64,000 nucleotides of DNA from an uncultured Thermoanaerobaculia bacterium. Its GTDB lineage: Bacteria; Acidobacteriota; Thermoanaerobaculia; Multivoradales; Multivoraceae. Positions 37,660 through 46,300 of this stretch are shown in pieces; position 1 is the first letter of the stretch, and each line of letters starts with the position of its first letter. The notes beneath the pieces were generated by a model. It was not told the origin of the DNA and did not search any database. It worked only from the letters and a program-made list of their open reading frames with translations. Made by a program: the position numbers and the translations under genes. The stretch spans positions 62,001 to 126,000 of the forward strand of contig CATOTG010000001.1 of NCBI GenBank assembly GCA_951813015.1, given 5' to 3'.

Positions 37660-37990
37660 GTGAGCCCGGAACAGGAGTCCGCCCGCATGCACCTCAGCGC
37701 GAACGAACAACCTGAACCCGACCTCCGGCTGACGCCCGACCCGACCCGCGTCGCCGAACTCGGCGAGGTGTTCACGCCCTCCTGGCTGGTGCGAGGTATT
37801 CTTGACCTCGTTCCCGAAGGTGAACTTGAACGAATTGAGGCGACCTGCCTCGATCCGGCCTGCGGGCACGGACCTTTCCGCCCACTTCGGCTTCGACCAG
37901 GAAGACATCGCCCGCTTCGAGCAACCGGAGTACTTGACCGGTATCGCGTGCGCGTCTAGTCTACTTCGCCAAGTCAGTCGGATTCCACTT
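37660..37990 (+). pseudogene. Truncated N6-adenine DNA methyltransferase
   Basis: A GTG frame begins at 37660 and encodes RVAELGEVFTPSWLVRGILD followed by TCLDPACGHG, i.e. the start of a type IIG/TaqI-like adenine methyltransferase including motif I (DPACGHG). Right after motif I the frame is broken, and no NPPY motif follows. The following open stretch (SAHFGFDQEDIARFEQPEY) is in another frame and reads like a different fragment. This is a decayed restriction-modification gene lying between paralogue 2 and the intact antitoxin. Confidence 0.75.
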
Positions 37991-38030
37991 CGGTGACCCG
38001 GAGTGGCAGCCAGGACACCGGGGCATCAGA

Positions 38031-38261
38031 ATGCTCGTCAATACCCACGAAGCGAAGACGCAACTATCGAAACTGATCGCCGCAGCGGAAGCTGGTGACG
38101 AAGTGATCATCGCGCGCAGAGGAAAGCCCGCTGTCAGACTGGTTCCCGTACGACCCACCAGCTTCCGGTTCAACGCGCTGGCGCATCTGGTCGATCACGT
38201 TCCCGACTTCGACGAACCGATGACCGAGGAGGAGCTTGCCCTCTGGGAGGGCGGTTCCTGA
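38031..38261 (+). CDS. vapB: Phd/YefM-type antitoxin of the island
   Basis: A 76-residue antitoxin: MLVNTHEAKTQLSKLIAAAE (Phd fold helix), GDEVIIARRGKPAVRLVPV (strand-turn-strand), then a linker and the acidic C-terminus PDFDEPMTEEELALWEGGS. It represses its own operon and blocks the PIN toxin that follows. Its last 4 bases overlap the apparent toxin start (CTGA). The last 17 codons are duplicated in the remnant at 36475. No duplicate of the DNA-binding half is present elsewhere in the window. Confidence 0.9.
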   Translation: MLVNTHEAKTQLSKLIAAAEAGDEVIIARRGKPAVRLVPVRPTSFRFNALAHLVDHVPDFDEPMTEEELALWEGGS

Positions 38262-38653
38262 CCGTCATCCTGCTGGACACGCATGCCTGGATCTGGAGCC
38301 TCATGGACGCCCAACGCTTGGGGCTCGGCGCGACCAAGGTCATCCGCGACGCCCACACGGTCCACGTCAGCCCGATCAGCGTCTACGAAGTAGCCTACAA
38401 GGCGAGGTTGGGGAAGTGGCCCGAGATTCTTCCCCATTTGGAGGGTCTCTTGGCGGACTCACAGACGACGCCCGCGTCCCTCACTCCCGCCGTCGCCGCA
38501 ACTGCCGCCAAGCTCGACTGGGCCCATCGCGACCCCTTTGACCGGCTGATCGCCGCCTCGGCGATCGAGCTTCGCTGCTCCCTGGTTTCGAAGGACACCG
38601 TCTTCGACACGCTCGAGAGAATGCCAGGCTGGATGGGGCGAATCTGGACCTAG
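38258..38653 (+). CDS. vapC: VapC-type PIN toxin with a non-canonical start
   Basis: A 131-residue PIN ribonuclease of the COG3744 type. Catalytic acidic residues are present: LLDTHAWIW (first Asp near residue 7), SVYEV (Glu near 46), HRDPFDRLIAA (Asp near 95-98) and SKDTVFD. The family normally begins four or five residues before LLDTH, but no ATG, GTG or TTG exists there; the only codon in the right place is CTG at 38258, overlapping the antitoxin stop as CTGA. The first ATG (38303) lies beyond the first catalytic Asp and would give an inactive protein. A CTG start is therefore inferred. Confidence 0.8.
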   Translation: MTVILLDTHAWIWSLMDAQRLGLGATKVIRDAHTVHVSPISVYEVAYKARLGKWPEILPHLEGLLADSQTTPASLTPAVAATAAKLDWAHRDPFDRLIAASAIELRCSLVSKDTVFDTLERMPGWMGRIWT

Positions 38654-38721
38654 CCTGGCCGCATCTGTCCAGTTCGCCGGATAGCAGCCCGTGGCAGAAG
38701 TCCGCGTCGCACCGGAATGAG

Positions 38722-38865
38722 TAGGGGAGGCGAAACGGCAAGCACCTCGAGTTCGACATCGTGGCGACCTACGCGGAACGCAAGGGACTGTTCGTCATCC
38801 GGGCCACCGGCAGCAGCGCCAGCATCCGCAACGCCGAGGACTTCGAACCCAGGTCATTCTCCTGA
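38722..38865 (+). pseudogene. Internally deleted nuclease paralogue
   Basis: GGAGGCGAAACGGCAAGCAC to TTCGACATC matches the middle of the nuclease gene (the FEFDI strand), then jumps over about 170 bases to GCGACCTACGCGGAACGCAA and continues to the gene end (RNAEDFEPRSFS, stop). The lost part removes the ExK strand. It has no start, coiled coil or leader. Confidence 0.85.
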
Positions 38866-38904
38866 CGGAGCGACCTGCCCGCTCGCCGGCGTGTTCCCCG
38901 ACGC

Positions 38905-39004
38905 CACGCATGTCTGGATCCAGAGCCTCATGGACGCCCAACGCCATTGGGCTCGGCGCGAACAAGGCCATCCGCGACGCCCACACGGTCCATCTCAGCC
39001 CGAT
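38905..39004 (+). pseudogene. Second remnant of the vapC head
   Basis: Matches 38278-38375 with changes: CACGCATG, CTGGATC.AGAGCCTCATGG, then ACGCCCAACGCCATTGGGCT as in the 36475 remnant, ending at CAGCCCGATC. It shares both the CCATTGGG variant and the right breakpoint with the 36475 remnant, so the two derive from one event that was later duplicated. Confidence 0.8.
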
Positions 39005-39008
39005 CCGG

Positions 39009-39209
39009 GAAGCAAGCCGTGTGGCGCGCCCCGCGCCACATGCGAACCACTGACCGCGGATGTTCGGCCACCGGCCCGTGGCGGTCGCCGCCGTATACTT
39101 GCCCTTCCCTTGTCGACTTGACGCGGCGGCTGCCTGAAGGCGGCCGCTCCGGCGTCCCGAGCCACTCCAGACACCTCCGAGTCGTGCCCGACAAGGAGAC
39201 CCGCGGAAC
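39009..39209 (+). repeat. Palindrome block plus nuclease leader, third copy
   Basis: Holds the REP-like palindrome (39019-39041, loop CCC, last pair lost), the GCGGATGTTCGGCCACC word (39056) and the 116-base leader with TATACT at 39094. Apart from single changes it equals 35301-35367 joined to 35461-35576. The gene-free interval 38654-39209 otherwise contains only the two remnants listed above and the word AGCCCGTGGCAGAAGTCCG shared with 11354-11372. Confidence 0.8.
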
Positions 39210-39869
39210 ATGACGACACACGAGACAACAGAGAGGACGGATCCACCCACCTTCGCCGAGATTCGCGAGAGTCTGGCCGATGCCGGCCGGAGGTACCGGG
39301 AGATCGCCGCCCTGATGGCCGAGAACGAGGCCCGGGCCATGAAGAACGAGGCCAAGGCCGAAAGGGGAATGGCAGCGCTCCAAAGGGCGATGGCGGAAAC
39401 GGACCGCCGGATGCGGGAAACCGACCGCCAACTGAAGAAAACGGAGAGCTACTTCACGTCGCAGTGGGGAAAGCTCATGGAAAGCCTGGTTGAAGGCGAC
39501 CTCGTTCCCCTGCTCAACGGCAGGGGCATCGCCGTCGAGAGCACCCAGGAGAGGCGCAAGGGGAGGCGAAACGGCGAGCACTTCGAGTTCGACATCCTGG
39601 CCGTGAACCGGCGGGACGTCGTCGTGGTCGAGGTCAAGACGACCTTGCGGTCGGAGGACGTAACCGAGTTCCTCACCAAGCTGTCGGCATTCACCGACTG
39701 GTTGCGTGAGTACCGGGGCAAGCGGGTCCTGGGCGCCGTGGCCTACCTGAAGAGCGACAGCGCCGTGACGACCTACGCGGAACGCAGGGGGCTGTTCGTC
39801 ATCCGGGCCACCGGCAGCAGCGCCAGCATCCGCAACGCCGAGGACTTCGAACCCAGATCATTCTCCTGA
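39210..39869 (+). CDS. Coiled-coil PD-(D/E)XK nuclease-like protein, paralogue 3
   Basis: A 219-residue paralogue, the shortest of the three. It has only two NEARAMK-type and two ETDRQLK-type heptads, so the coiled coil is about 35 residues shorter than in paralogue 1, while the N-terminal region and the C-terminal FEFDILAVN/VVVVEVKTTL domain are kept. One changed site, EDVTEFLTKL for EDVTRFLTKL, lies next to the predicted active site. Same 116-base leader. The coiled-coil length differences among paralogues are multiples of seven residues. After its stop the island ends in a displaced piece of gcvP. Confidence 0.75.
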   Translation: MTTHETTERTDPPTFAEIRESLADAGRRYREIAALMAENEARAMKNEAKAERGMAALQRAMAETDRRMRETDRQLKKTESYFTSQWGKLMESLVEGDLVPLLNGRGIAVESTQERRKGRRNGEHFEFDILAVNRRDVVVVEVKTTLRSEDVTEFLTKLSAFTDWLREYRGKRVLGAVAYLKSDSAVTTYAERRGLFVIRATGSSASIRNAEDFEPRSFS

Positions 39870-39969
39870 AAAAGCGGCCACGCCCGCTCGCCGGCGTGTG
39901 TCCCGACGGTGTTTTCGTGCGCCGCCTTTGCCAGCTCCGCTTCGTTCACATGAGCGTCCACCTGATGTT

Positions 39970-40043
39970 GAGGTGGACGACGTGGCGAAGCGGCTGATCG
40001 ACTCCGGCTGCCACGCCGCCACGATGTCCTTCCCGGTGGCGGG
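39970..40043 (+). pseudogene. Displaced 74-base fragment of gcvP
   Basis: GAGGTGGACGACGTGGCGAA to CCCGGTGGCGGG matches 34842-34916 inside gcvP with about six changes and one missing base. It encodes a diverged [20 protein letters not shown]. It lies 5.1 kb from the source, at the far edge of the nuclease island and 8 bases from the stop of the DUF4143-type ATPase. It has no start and is not a gene; it marks a past rearrangement. Confidence 0.9.
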
Positions 40044-40050
40044 CGCGGCC

Positions 40051-41403
40051 TCACAGAAGCTGCGACAGCAGCGTTCGCGCCGGAACGATCAACGGGCGTC
40101 CCGAACTCTCGAAGCAGTTCCGGTCGACGTAGTCGGCATCCACGACCACCTGGAAGGCGAAGGGCGTCCGCAGGCGGTCCTGGTAGTAGCGCAGGTGGGG
40201 GCTGAGCGAGTCGTCGCCGTGCTTGACCTCGGCCAGGATCCAGGGCTCGCCGTCCCGCACCACGAGCAGGTCCACCTCGCGTCTTTCCTTGTCGCGGAGG
40301 TAGGCGAGTTCAAACTCGCCCAGGCCGAGATCGTTCCAACCGTCGACGGCCTTGGCGAAGTGGCAGGCAACAAAGGTCTCGGCGCGCTGCCCGGTGTCGG
40401 CCACCTGGCCCCAGTCCCGCAGATACCACTTCGGCTCCTTGCGGAGCGACCGGGAGAGGTTGCGGAACCATGGCCGCACCAGGAACCCGAGATGAAGATC
40501 CGCGAGCGTCGCGATCCACCGGCGCACGGTGTCGGCCGCTATCCGCACCTGTTTGGCGAGATTGTCGTAGACGATCCGCTGGCCGGAACGGCCTGAGAGC
40601 AGACGCACCAGGACTTCCAGCTGGTCCAGTTGCTGAATCCGGGTCAGATCGCGCACTTCCTCCCGGACGAGCTGCGCGAACCGGAGGTTCCTCCAGCGTC
40701 GGGTGAAGCGGATGTCGCGCTCAAGGAAGGGCTCGGGAAAGCCGCCGTGCTCCCACAGCGCCTCGAAGTCGTCGTCGCCGATCGGCCGAGGCGGGCGCAC
40801 CAGCCCGGGCGGCTCGGCCGGCGCCGGCGATGCCGCCTCGCCCACCGGAAACGGAGCGAAACGGCCCGGCAGTTCGCCGCCAGCCTGACCGAGGTCCTGC
40901 GATGCCGCTTCGCCCACCGGCAACGGAGCGAAACGGCCCGGCAGTTCGCCGCCAGCCTGACCAAGGTCCTGCGATACCGCTTCGCCCACCGAGAACGGGT
41001 GCATCCGGTAGAGAAAGTACCGCCCCATCAGACTGTCGCCGCCGCGCCGGTAGACGTCCAGACGACTGCTCCCGGTGACCAGGATCCGCAACCCGCCGCC
41101 GTAGACGTCGAAGAAGCCCTTGAGGAAGGACTTCCAGCGCGGGAACTTGTGCAGCTCGTCGAACAGGACGACAGGCGGCCTCTCGGACAGGCGATGCATC
41201 CCCAGGGCGTCGACGACCCGGCGCGGGCCGCCGAGCAGGATCTCCCGATCGTCGAGATCGTCCCAGTTCAGGGTTGCCGCGGCCAGGGCACGGCAGGCAG
41301 TCGTCTTCCCGACCTGCCGCGGACCGCTGACGAAGGCCATCTGCCGGCTCCCGGCCAGGTGCTCCGCCAGCATCGCCTGATAGATCCGTGCCGCCGACCT
41401 CAT
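40051..41403 (-). CDS. DUF4143-type AAA ATPase with internal 24-residue repeats
   Basis: A 450-residue ATPase of the AAA_14/DUF4143 kind. FVSGPRQVGKTTAC (Walker A, near residue 25), PVVLFDELHKFPRWKS (Walker B near 80), ILVTGSSRLD (sensor near 108), then HPFSVGEA, and at the C-terminus REVDLLVV...ILAEVKHG, a PD-(D/E)XK-like remnant typical of DUF4143. Such proteins are common in accessory regions and their role is unclear. Directly after HPFSVGEA, 24 residues (SQDLGQAGGELPGRFAPLPV and onward) are repeated, each copy ending again in PVGEA; the insertion sits in the lid region and is in frame. An active P-loop is retained. Confidence 0.85.
   Translation of the reverse strand: MRSAARIYQAMLAEHLAGSRQMAFVSGPRQVGKTTACRALAAATLNWDDLDDREILLGGPRRVVDALGMHRLSERPPVVLFDELHKFPRWKSFLKGFFDVYGGGLRILVTGSSRLDVYRRGGDSLMGRYFLYRMHPFSVGEAVSQDLGQAGGELPGRFAPLPVGEAASQDLGQAGGELPGRFAPFPVGEAASPAPAEPPGLVRPPRPIGDDDFEALWEHGGFPEPFLERDIRFTRRWRNLRFAQLVREEVRDLTRIQQLDQLEVLVRLLSGRSGQRIVYDNLAKQVRIAADTVRRWIATLADLHLGFLVRPWFRNLSRSLRKEPKWYLRDWGQVADTGQRAETFVACHFAKAVDGWNDLGLGEFELAYLRDKERREVDLLVVRDGEPWILAEVKHGDDSLSPHLRYYQDRLRTPFAFQVVVDADYVDRNCFESSGRPLIVPARTLLSQLL
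40845..40995 (+). repeat. 72-bp tandem repeat inside the ATPase gene
   Basis: The word ACGGAGCGAAACGGCCCGGC starts at 40851 and again at 40923 (period 72), with the flanking TCGCCCACCG word three times (near 40839, 40911 and 40983). Two full units and part of a third; in frame (24 codons). Confidence 0.9.
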
Positions 41404-41592
41404 CCGTCCATTCTCGCCATCATCGTGGAATAGTCAAGACTGTTCCACGTTCGTACCGCCAATGGTCCTCCCCGCCGGCCGCAATCCGCCGGCCGTGGGC
41501 GCCTTGGCGAAGGACGCAGCCGGCGCCGCCGAAACGGCAGAGACGGCCGGCGCCAGGCGTGGGGCCGGACAGGCCCCCGGGCGGACTCGGGA

Positions 41593-41778
41593 GGGCGAGT
41601 GCAGCCCGACTCACCGCACGGCCGAGGCGAAAACTGCGGGCAACCTGTCGCGCCGGCGGACTCAGACGGGCGAGCGCAGCCCAACTCACCGTACGGCCGA
41701 GGCGGAGGCCGCGGGCAACCTGTCGCGCCGGCCGCCTTGAACGGGCGAGCGCAGCCCGACTCACCGCACGGGCATTGG
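41593..41778 (+). repeat. 75-bp tandem repeat between the ATPase and cimA
   Basis: Units begin GGGCGAGYGCAGCCC at 41593, 41668 and 41743, exactly 75 bases apart; the third is cut short next to the cimA stop. Each unit contains ACTCACCG and GCGGGCAACCTGTCGCGCCGG. The interval 41404-41778 (375 bases) holds nothing else recognisable. Confidence 0.9.
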
Positions 41779-43344
41779 CTACCTGGTGAGGCCGTACTCG
41801 ACAGCGTCGGACAGGGCTTCCCAGCTCGCGTCAATGATGTTGGTCCCCGCGCCGACCGTGGTCCAGCGCTCGCCGCCGGCGACGAAATCCACCAGCACGC
41901 GGGTGATCGCGGCCGTTCCCTGAACGCTGTCCAGGATGCGGACCTTGTAGTCGGCGAGGCGCATTTCCGCCAGTCGCGGATAGTGCGGCTCCAGCGCCTT
42001 GCGCAAGGCGTGGGCCAGGGCGTTGACCGGGCCGTTGCCCTCGGAGGCGGTGTGCGCGATCGTGCCCCCCGGCACCTCGACCTTGACCGTCGCCTCGGCA
42101 ACCAGGCCCCGGCCGTCGCGGTGCTCGACCACGGTGAGAAAGTCGATCAGCCGGAACGGGGACTCGTATCCGGGTTCCGCCCGTCGCAGCATGAGTGCGA
42201 CGGAGGCTTCGGCCGCCTCGAAGCTGTAGCCGCGGTTCTCGAGTTCCTTGACCTTGTGCAACACCTCGCGCGCATGCGGCGTGTCAGCGCCGACGCCGGC
42301 GCTCTCGGCCAGGTGGACGATGTTGCCGCGCCCGGAGAGTTCGGAGACCACGGTGCGCATCTCGTTGCCGACCACCTCCGGCTCGAGGTGCTGGTAGCTG
42401 GTCGGCTCCTTGAGCATCGCCGCGACGTGGATGCCGCCCTTGTGGGCGAAGGCGCTCCGCCCCACGTAGGGGAGGTGATCGTCATGGGCGATGTTCGCCA
42501 CTTCGGCTACGTAGCGCGACAGCGCGGTCAACTCGCGCAGGCTCTGGTCCGGAACGCAAGAAAAGCCCATCTTGCACTGCAGGTCCGGCACGATCGTCAC
42601 CAGGTTCGCGTTCGCCACCCGCTCGCCGTAGCCGTTGATCGTGCCCTGGACCATCACCGCGCCGGCCCGCACGGCCGCCAGCGAGTTGGCCACTCCACAG
42701 CCGCCGTCGTCGTGGGTGTGAATGCCGATCCGGACGTCCGGCCCGAGTTCCGCCCGCGCCGCGTCGACCCCCGCCTCGATCTGCCACGGCAGGGCGCCGC
42801 CGTTCGTGTCGCAGAGGACCACGTAGTCCGCGCCCGCAGCCGCCGCCGCCCGCAGCGTCCCGAGGGCGCACTCGGGGTTGCCGGCCAGGCCGTCGAAGAA
42901 ATGCTCCGCGTCGTAGATCACCTCGCGGCCGAGGCCCTTCAGGTAGCCGACCGTGTCGCCGATCATCGCCTCGTTTTCCGCGGCGTCCGTCTCAAGCACC
43001 TTCTCGATATGGAGGTCCCAGCTCTTGCCGACCAGGGTGACGGCCGGGGTCTCCGCGGCGACCAGAGCCTGGACGTTGCCGTCGAGCGCGCAGGCGCTGT
43101 GCTTTCGGCGCGTGGCGCCGAACGCGCAGATTCGCGCCTGTTCGAGTTCGATCTCGCGGATGGCCTCGAAGAAGTCGGCATCCTTCGGGTTCGAGCCGGG
43201 CCAACCGCATTCGATGTACGGGATGCCGAAGGCGTCGAGCCGCCGGGCGATCGCCACCTTGTCCGCCAGCGACAGGGAGATGTTCTCCCGCTGCGTGCCG
43301 TCGCGCAGCGTCGTGTCGTAGAGCTCGATCCGGCGAGTCGTCAC
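41779..43344 (-). CDS. cimA: (R)-citramalate synthase
   Basis: A 521-residue member of the isopropylmalate/citramalate synthase family. ELYDTTLRDGTQRENISLSL at the N-terminus has the catalytic Arg and metal-binding Asp; GIHTHDDGGCGVANSLAAV near residue 205 has the metal-binding His pair; GRSAFAHKGGIHVAAM near 297 closes the catalytic domain; a LeuA-type allosteric domain (about 385-521) follows. The RENISLSL sequence in place of the Leu[10 protein letters not shown] favours CimA over LeuA, and a separate LeuA is encoded at 51508. It would make citramalate from pyruvate and acetyl-CoA for isoleucine by the threonine-independent route. GTG start. Confidence 0.85.
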   Translation of the reverse strand: MTTRRIELYDTTLRDGTQRENISLSLADKVAIARRLDAFGIPYIECGWPGSNPKDADFFEAIREIELEQARICAFGATRRKHSACALDGNVQALVAAETPAVTLVGKSWDLHIEKVLETDAAENEAMIGDTVGYLKGLGREVIYDAEHFFDGLAGNPECALGTLRAAAAAGADYVVLCDTNGGALPWQIEAGVDAARAELGPDVRIGIHTHDDGGCGVANSLAAVRAGAVMVQGTINGYGERVANANLVTIVPDLQCKMGFSCVPDQSLRELTALSRYVAEVANIAHDDHLPYVGRSAFAHKGGIHVAAMLKEPTSYQHLEPEVVGNEMRTVVSELSGRGNIVHLAESAGVGADTPHAREVLHKVKELENRGYSFEAAEASVALMLRRAEPGYESPFRLIDFLTVVEHRDGRGLVAEATVKVEVPGGTIAHTASEGNGPVNALAHALRKALEPHYPRLAEMRLADYKVRILDSVQGTAAITRVLVDFVAGGERWTTVGAGTNIIDASWEALSDAVEYGLTR

Positions 43345-43374
43345 GAGGCCATCCCCACACGCGCTATCGTCACG

Positions 43375-46300
43375 CTATTCGGGAGATGCATCGTCCAGCC
43401 CCGGCCCCTGCAGCAGTTCGATGAGCTCCTCCCGCGAGAAGATCTTGTTCAGGCGCGGATCGTCCTCCTGGACCACGCTCTCCATCAGCCGGCGCTTGCG
43501 GTCGATGATCGCCGCGATACGTTCTTCCAGCGTCTCCTCGGTGATCAGCTTGAACACGTGCACGACCCGCTTCTGGCCGATGCGGTAGAGGCGGTCCGTC
43601 GCCTGGTCCTCCCGCGCCGCGTTCCACCAGCGGTCGTAGTGGATCACGACCGAACCGCCGACCAGGTCGATGCCCGTGCCCCCGGCCTTCAGGCTGCCCA
43701 GGAAGACGCGGCAGTCGTCGTCGTTGTTGAACCGGTCGACCACCTTTCCGCGCTCGCGGGTCGAACCGGTCAGCGTGACGTAGTCGATGCCGAGCTTCGT
43801 CAGATGGCGCTCCAGGATCGCGATCATGCCCAGGTACTGCGTGAAGACGACGACCTTCTGTCCACTGTCGAAGCTCTCCTCCAGCAACTCCTTGCACAGG
43901 TCCCACTTCCCCGACTCGTAGTTCTCGTAGCGGTCCAGGTCGTTCACCGCCAAGGCGGGATGATCGCAGATCTGCTTCAGCATGTTCAGCAAGGCGAAGA
44001 TGTGGATGTAGGGCAACGAGCCCCGCTCGCTCCTCAGGGTCTTCATCAGCGCGGCGCCCTTCGTTTCGATCGTCCGCCGGTACATGCCGAACTGCTCCTC
44101 GCTCAGCCGGCAGGTGCGGATGTCCTCGATCTTCTCCGGAAGCTCGTCCAGGACCGCGGTCTTGACCCGCCGCAGGACGAAGGGCGCGGTCAGGCGCCGC
44201 AGGTTGACCGCGTACCACGAGTCCGCATCGAGTTCGTTCGGCCCGATGAAATCGACGTAGCTGTCGTCACCGCCCAGATAGCCGGGCAACACGAGATCGA
44301 AGAGGCCCTTCAGTTCGGTCAGGGAGTTCTCGATCGGCGTGCCGGTCAGCCCGATCTTCATGCGGGCCTTGAGTGCCACCGCTGCCCGGTAGCCCTGCGT
44401 GCTGCGGTTCTTGATCTGCTGGACCTCGTCGAACACGATCAAGCCCCACGTTCGCTCGCCGAACCGTTCCACATCGTTGCGCATCACGCCGTAGGAAGTC
44501 AGCACGACGTCGCCCTGATCCAGCGACTCATCCAGGTTGCGGTGAGGTCCGTGGTAGTAGACGGGCCGCAACACCGGAGCGTACTCTCGCAGCTTGTTCC
44601 GCCAGTGGCTGATCACGGTGCGCGGGCAGACGACCAGGATCGGCAGGTCCACCCCCAACTGTTCGCGCAGAATGACCATCAGGGCCATCGCCTGGTGGGT
44701 CTTCCCCAGCCCCATGTCGTCGCACAGCAAACCAGCCAGACCGTTCTCGTACAGGAACTTGAGCCACTCGACGCCCAGCTTCTGGTACGGCCGCAGAATG
44801 CTCCGCAACCCATCCGGCTCGACCAGTGGATCGGCCGGCCTCAAAGCCAGGAAGCGGCGCAGAAAATCAGTCCGGCTGCCTTCGCCCTCGACCCGGATCG
44901 GCGCCGCGCTCGAGGCCTGAAGCCGCAGCAGCTCAGCCGACGAGAGGCGCACGCTCCCCGCGCCGGTCCCGCCGTTGCCCGCCACGCTGGATCGCCCGGC
45001 GCTCGCGCGACGGCCCGGCAACGAGCCCAGACTGCGAAGCGCCGGCGCGTTCAGGTCGATCCAGCCGGAGGGCGTCTCGAGATACGGCTGGCCCGCCCGT
45101 TTCGCTTCGAGCAACTCGTTCAGCCCCACGTCACCGCTGCCGAAGCCGTATCGGATTGACAGCAGGTCGTCCTCTTCGTCCTCGCCCTCGGGTGCGATCT
45201 CGATGTAGTCGAACTCGGTCAGGATGCCGAGGCCGGCGAGGGGATTCTCCGCGAGCGTCGGCGAAGGTTCAAGGGCCGACGCCTCCGACCGAAACGTGTC
45301 GATCGCGGCAGCCTCGAGGTCCAGGAACCTGGGTTCGCGCCAACGCCCCTCATTTCGTTTTGACCGCCGCACCAGGATTCCCAGTTCCTCGAGGTACACG
45401 AGGTCGCCGTAGCTGAAGCGCTTCCGACCGGGTTCATCGAGTGTCTCCTCGCCCTCCGCGGCGAGGCGCAGGACGTCGAGCTTGCGTTTCTCGTCGATCC
45501 TCGTGTCGGGACCGACATGGAACAGGTCCGCGGCTGGCAACGGCGTGACCGAGCACTGCCCCGTCTCCGCGAGCAAGGCGAAAGCGTCCCCGACCCGCTT
45601 CCGGGGCGCCGCGATCTGAAAGCGAACCGACGCATCCGAATCGGCCCGGACTTTCAGAAACACGCTGCCGCCACGAAGGTCGACCGCGGGATCAAGCCGG
45701 ATCCGCGCCGCCGCGAGTTCCGCGCCGCCGGGCGCGCCACCCGGGATGTCGCCATACTCCCGAAGAGCGTGGTAGGCGACGCGGCACCAGAGACTCCGCT
45801 CGAAGAACTGCCGGTTCGTCTGCATTCCGGCCTTGTTCAGGTGCTGCTCCTCGGGCGTGCGCATGAAGGTCGCAAGACGCTCCAGGAGACCCGAACGATC
45901 CGCAACCGACGTTCCGGACGACAGTTTCCCGATTCGCTCGAGGAAGCGAACCACCGCGGGAGACTGCTCCACGTAACGCAGGACCTCTACGCCGCCTGGC
46001 GTGAACAGACGGATCGGACCGCCCGGTCTCTCCTGCAAGACGCTGCAATCCGAGGCGGACGGGAGGTTGTCCTCGAAGACCGTCTGAGCGAGCCGGAACC
46101 AGCCGCTGCGCGTGAACAGGTCGAACCAACTGCCGCCGAGGGCACGGTGGAACTCGCGGATCTGGCCTTCGAGCTGTTTCAGATGACGGCAGCCGCTACG
46201 TCTGCCCGCCGAACAACTGCAGAAGGTGAGCGGGCGCTTCGACCCCGCCACGTTGGCCAGATGCACCGCCGAACCAGGGTCCGGATCGTGCGGATCCGGC

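Noticed and set aside
38303..38653. vapC starting at the first ATG (116 codons)
   Set aside because: This would remove LLDTHA with the first catalytic Asp; the conserved frame upstream belongs to the protein.
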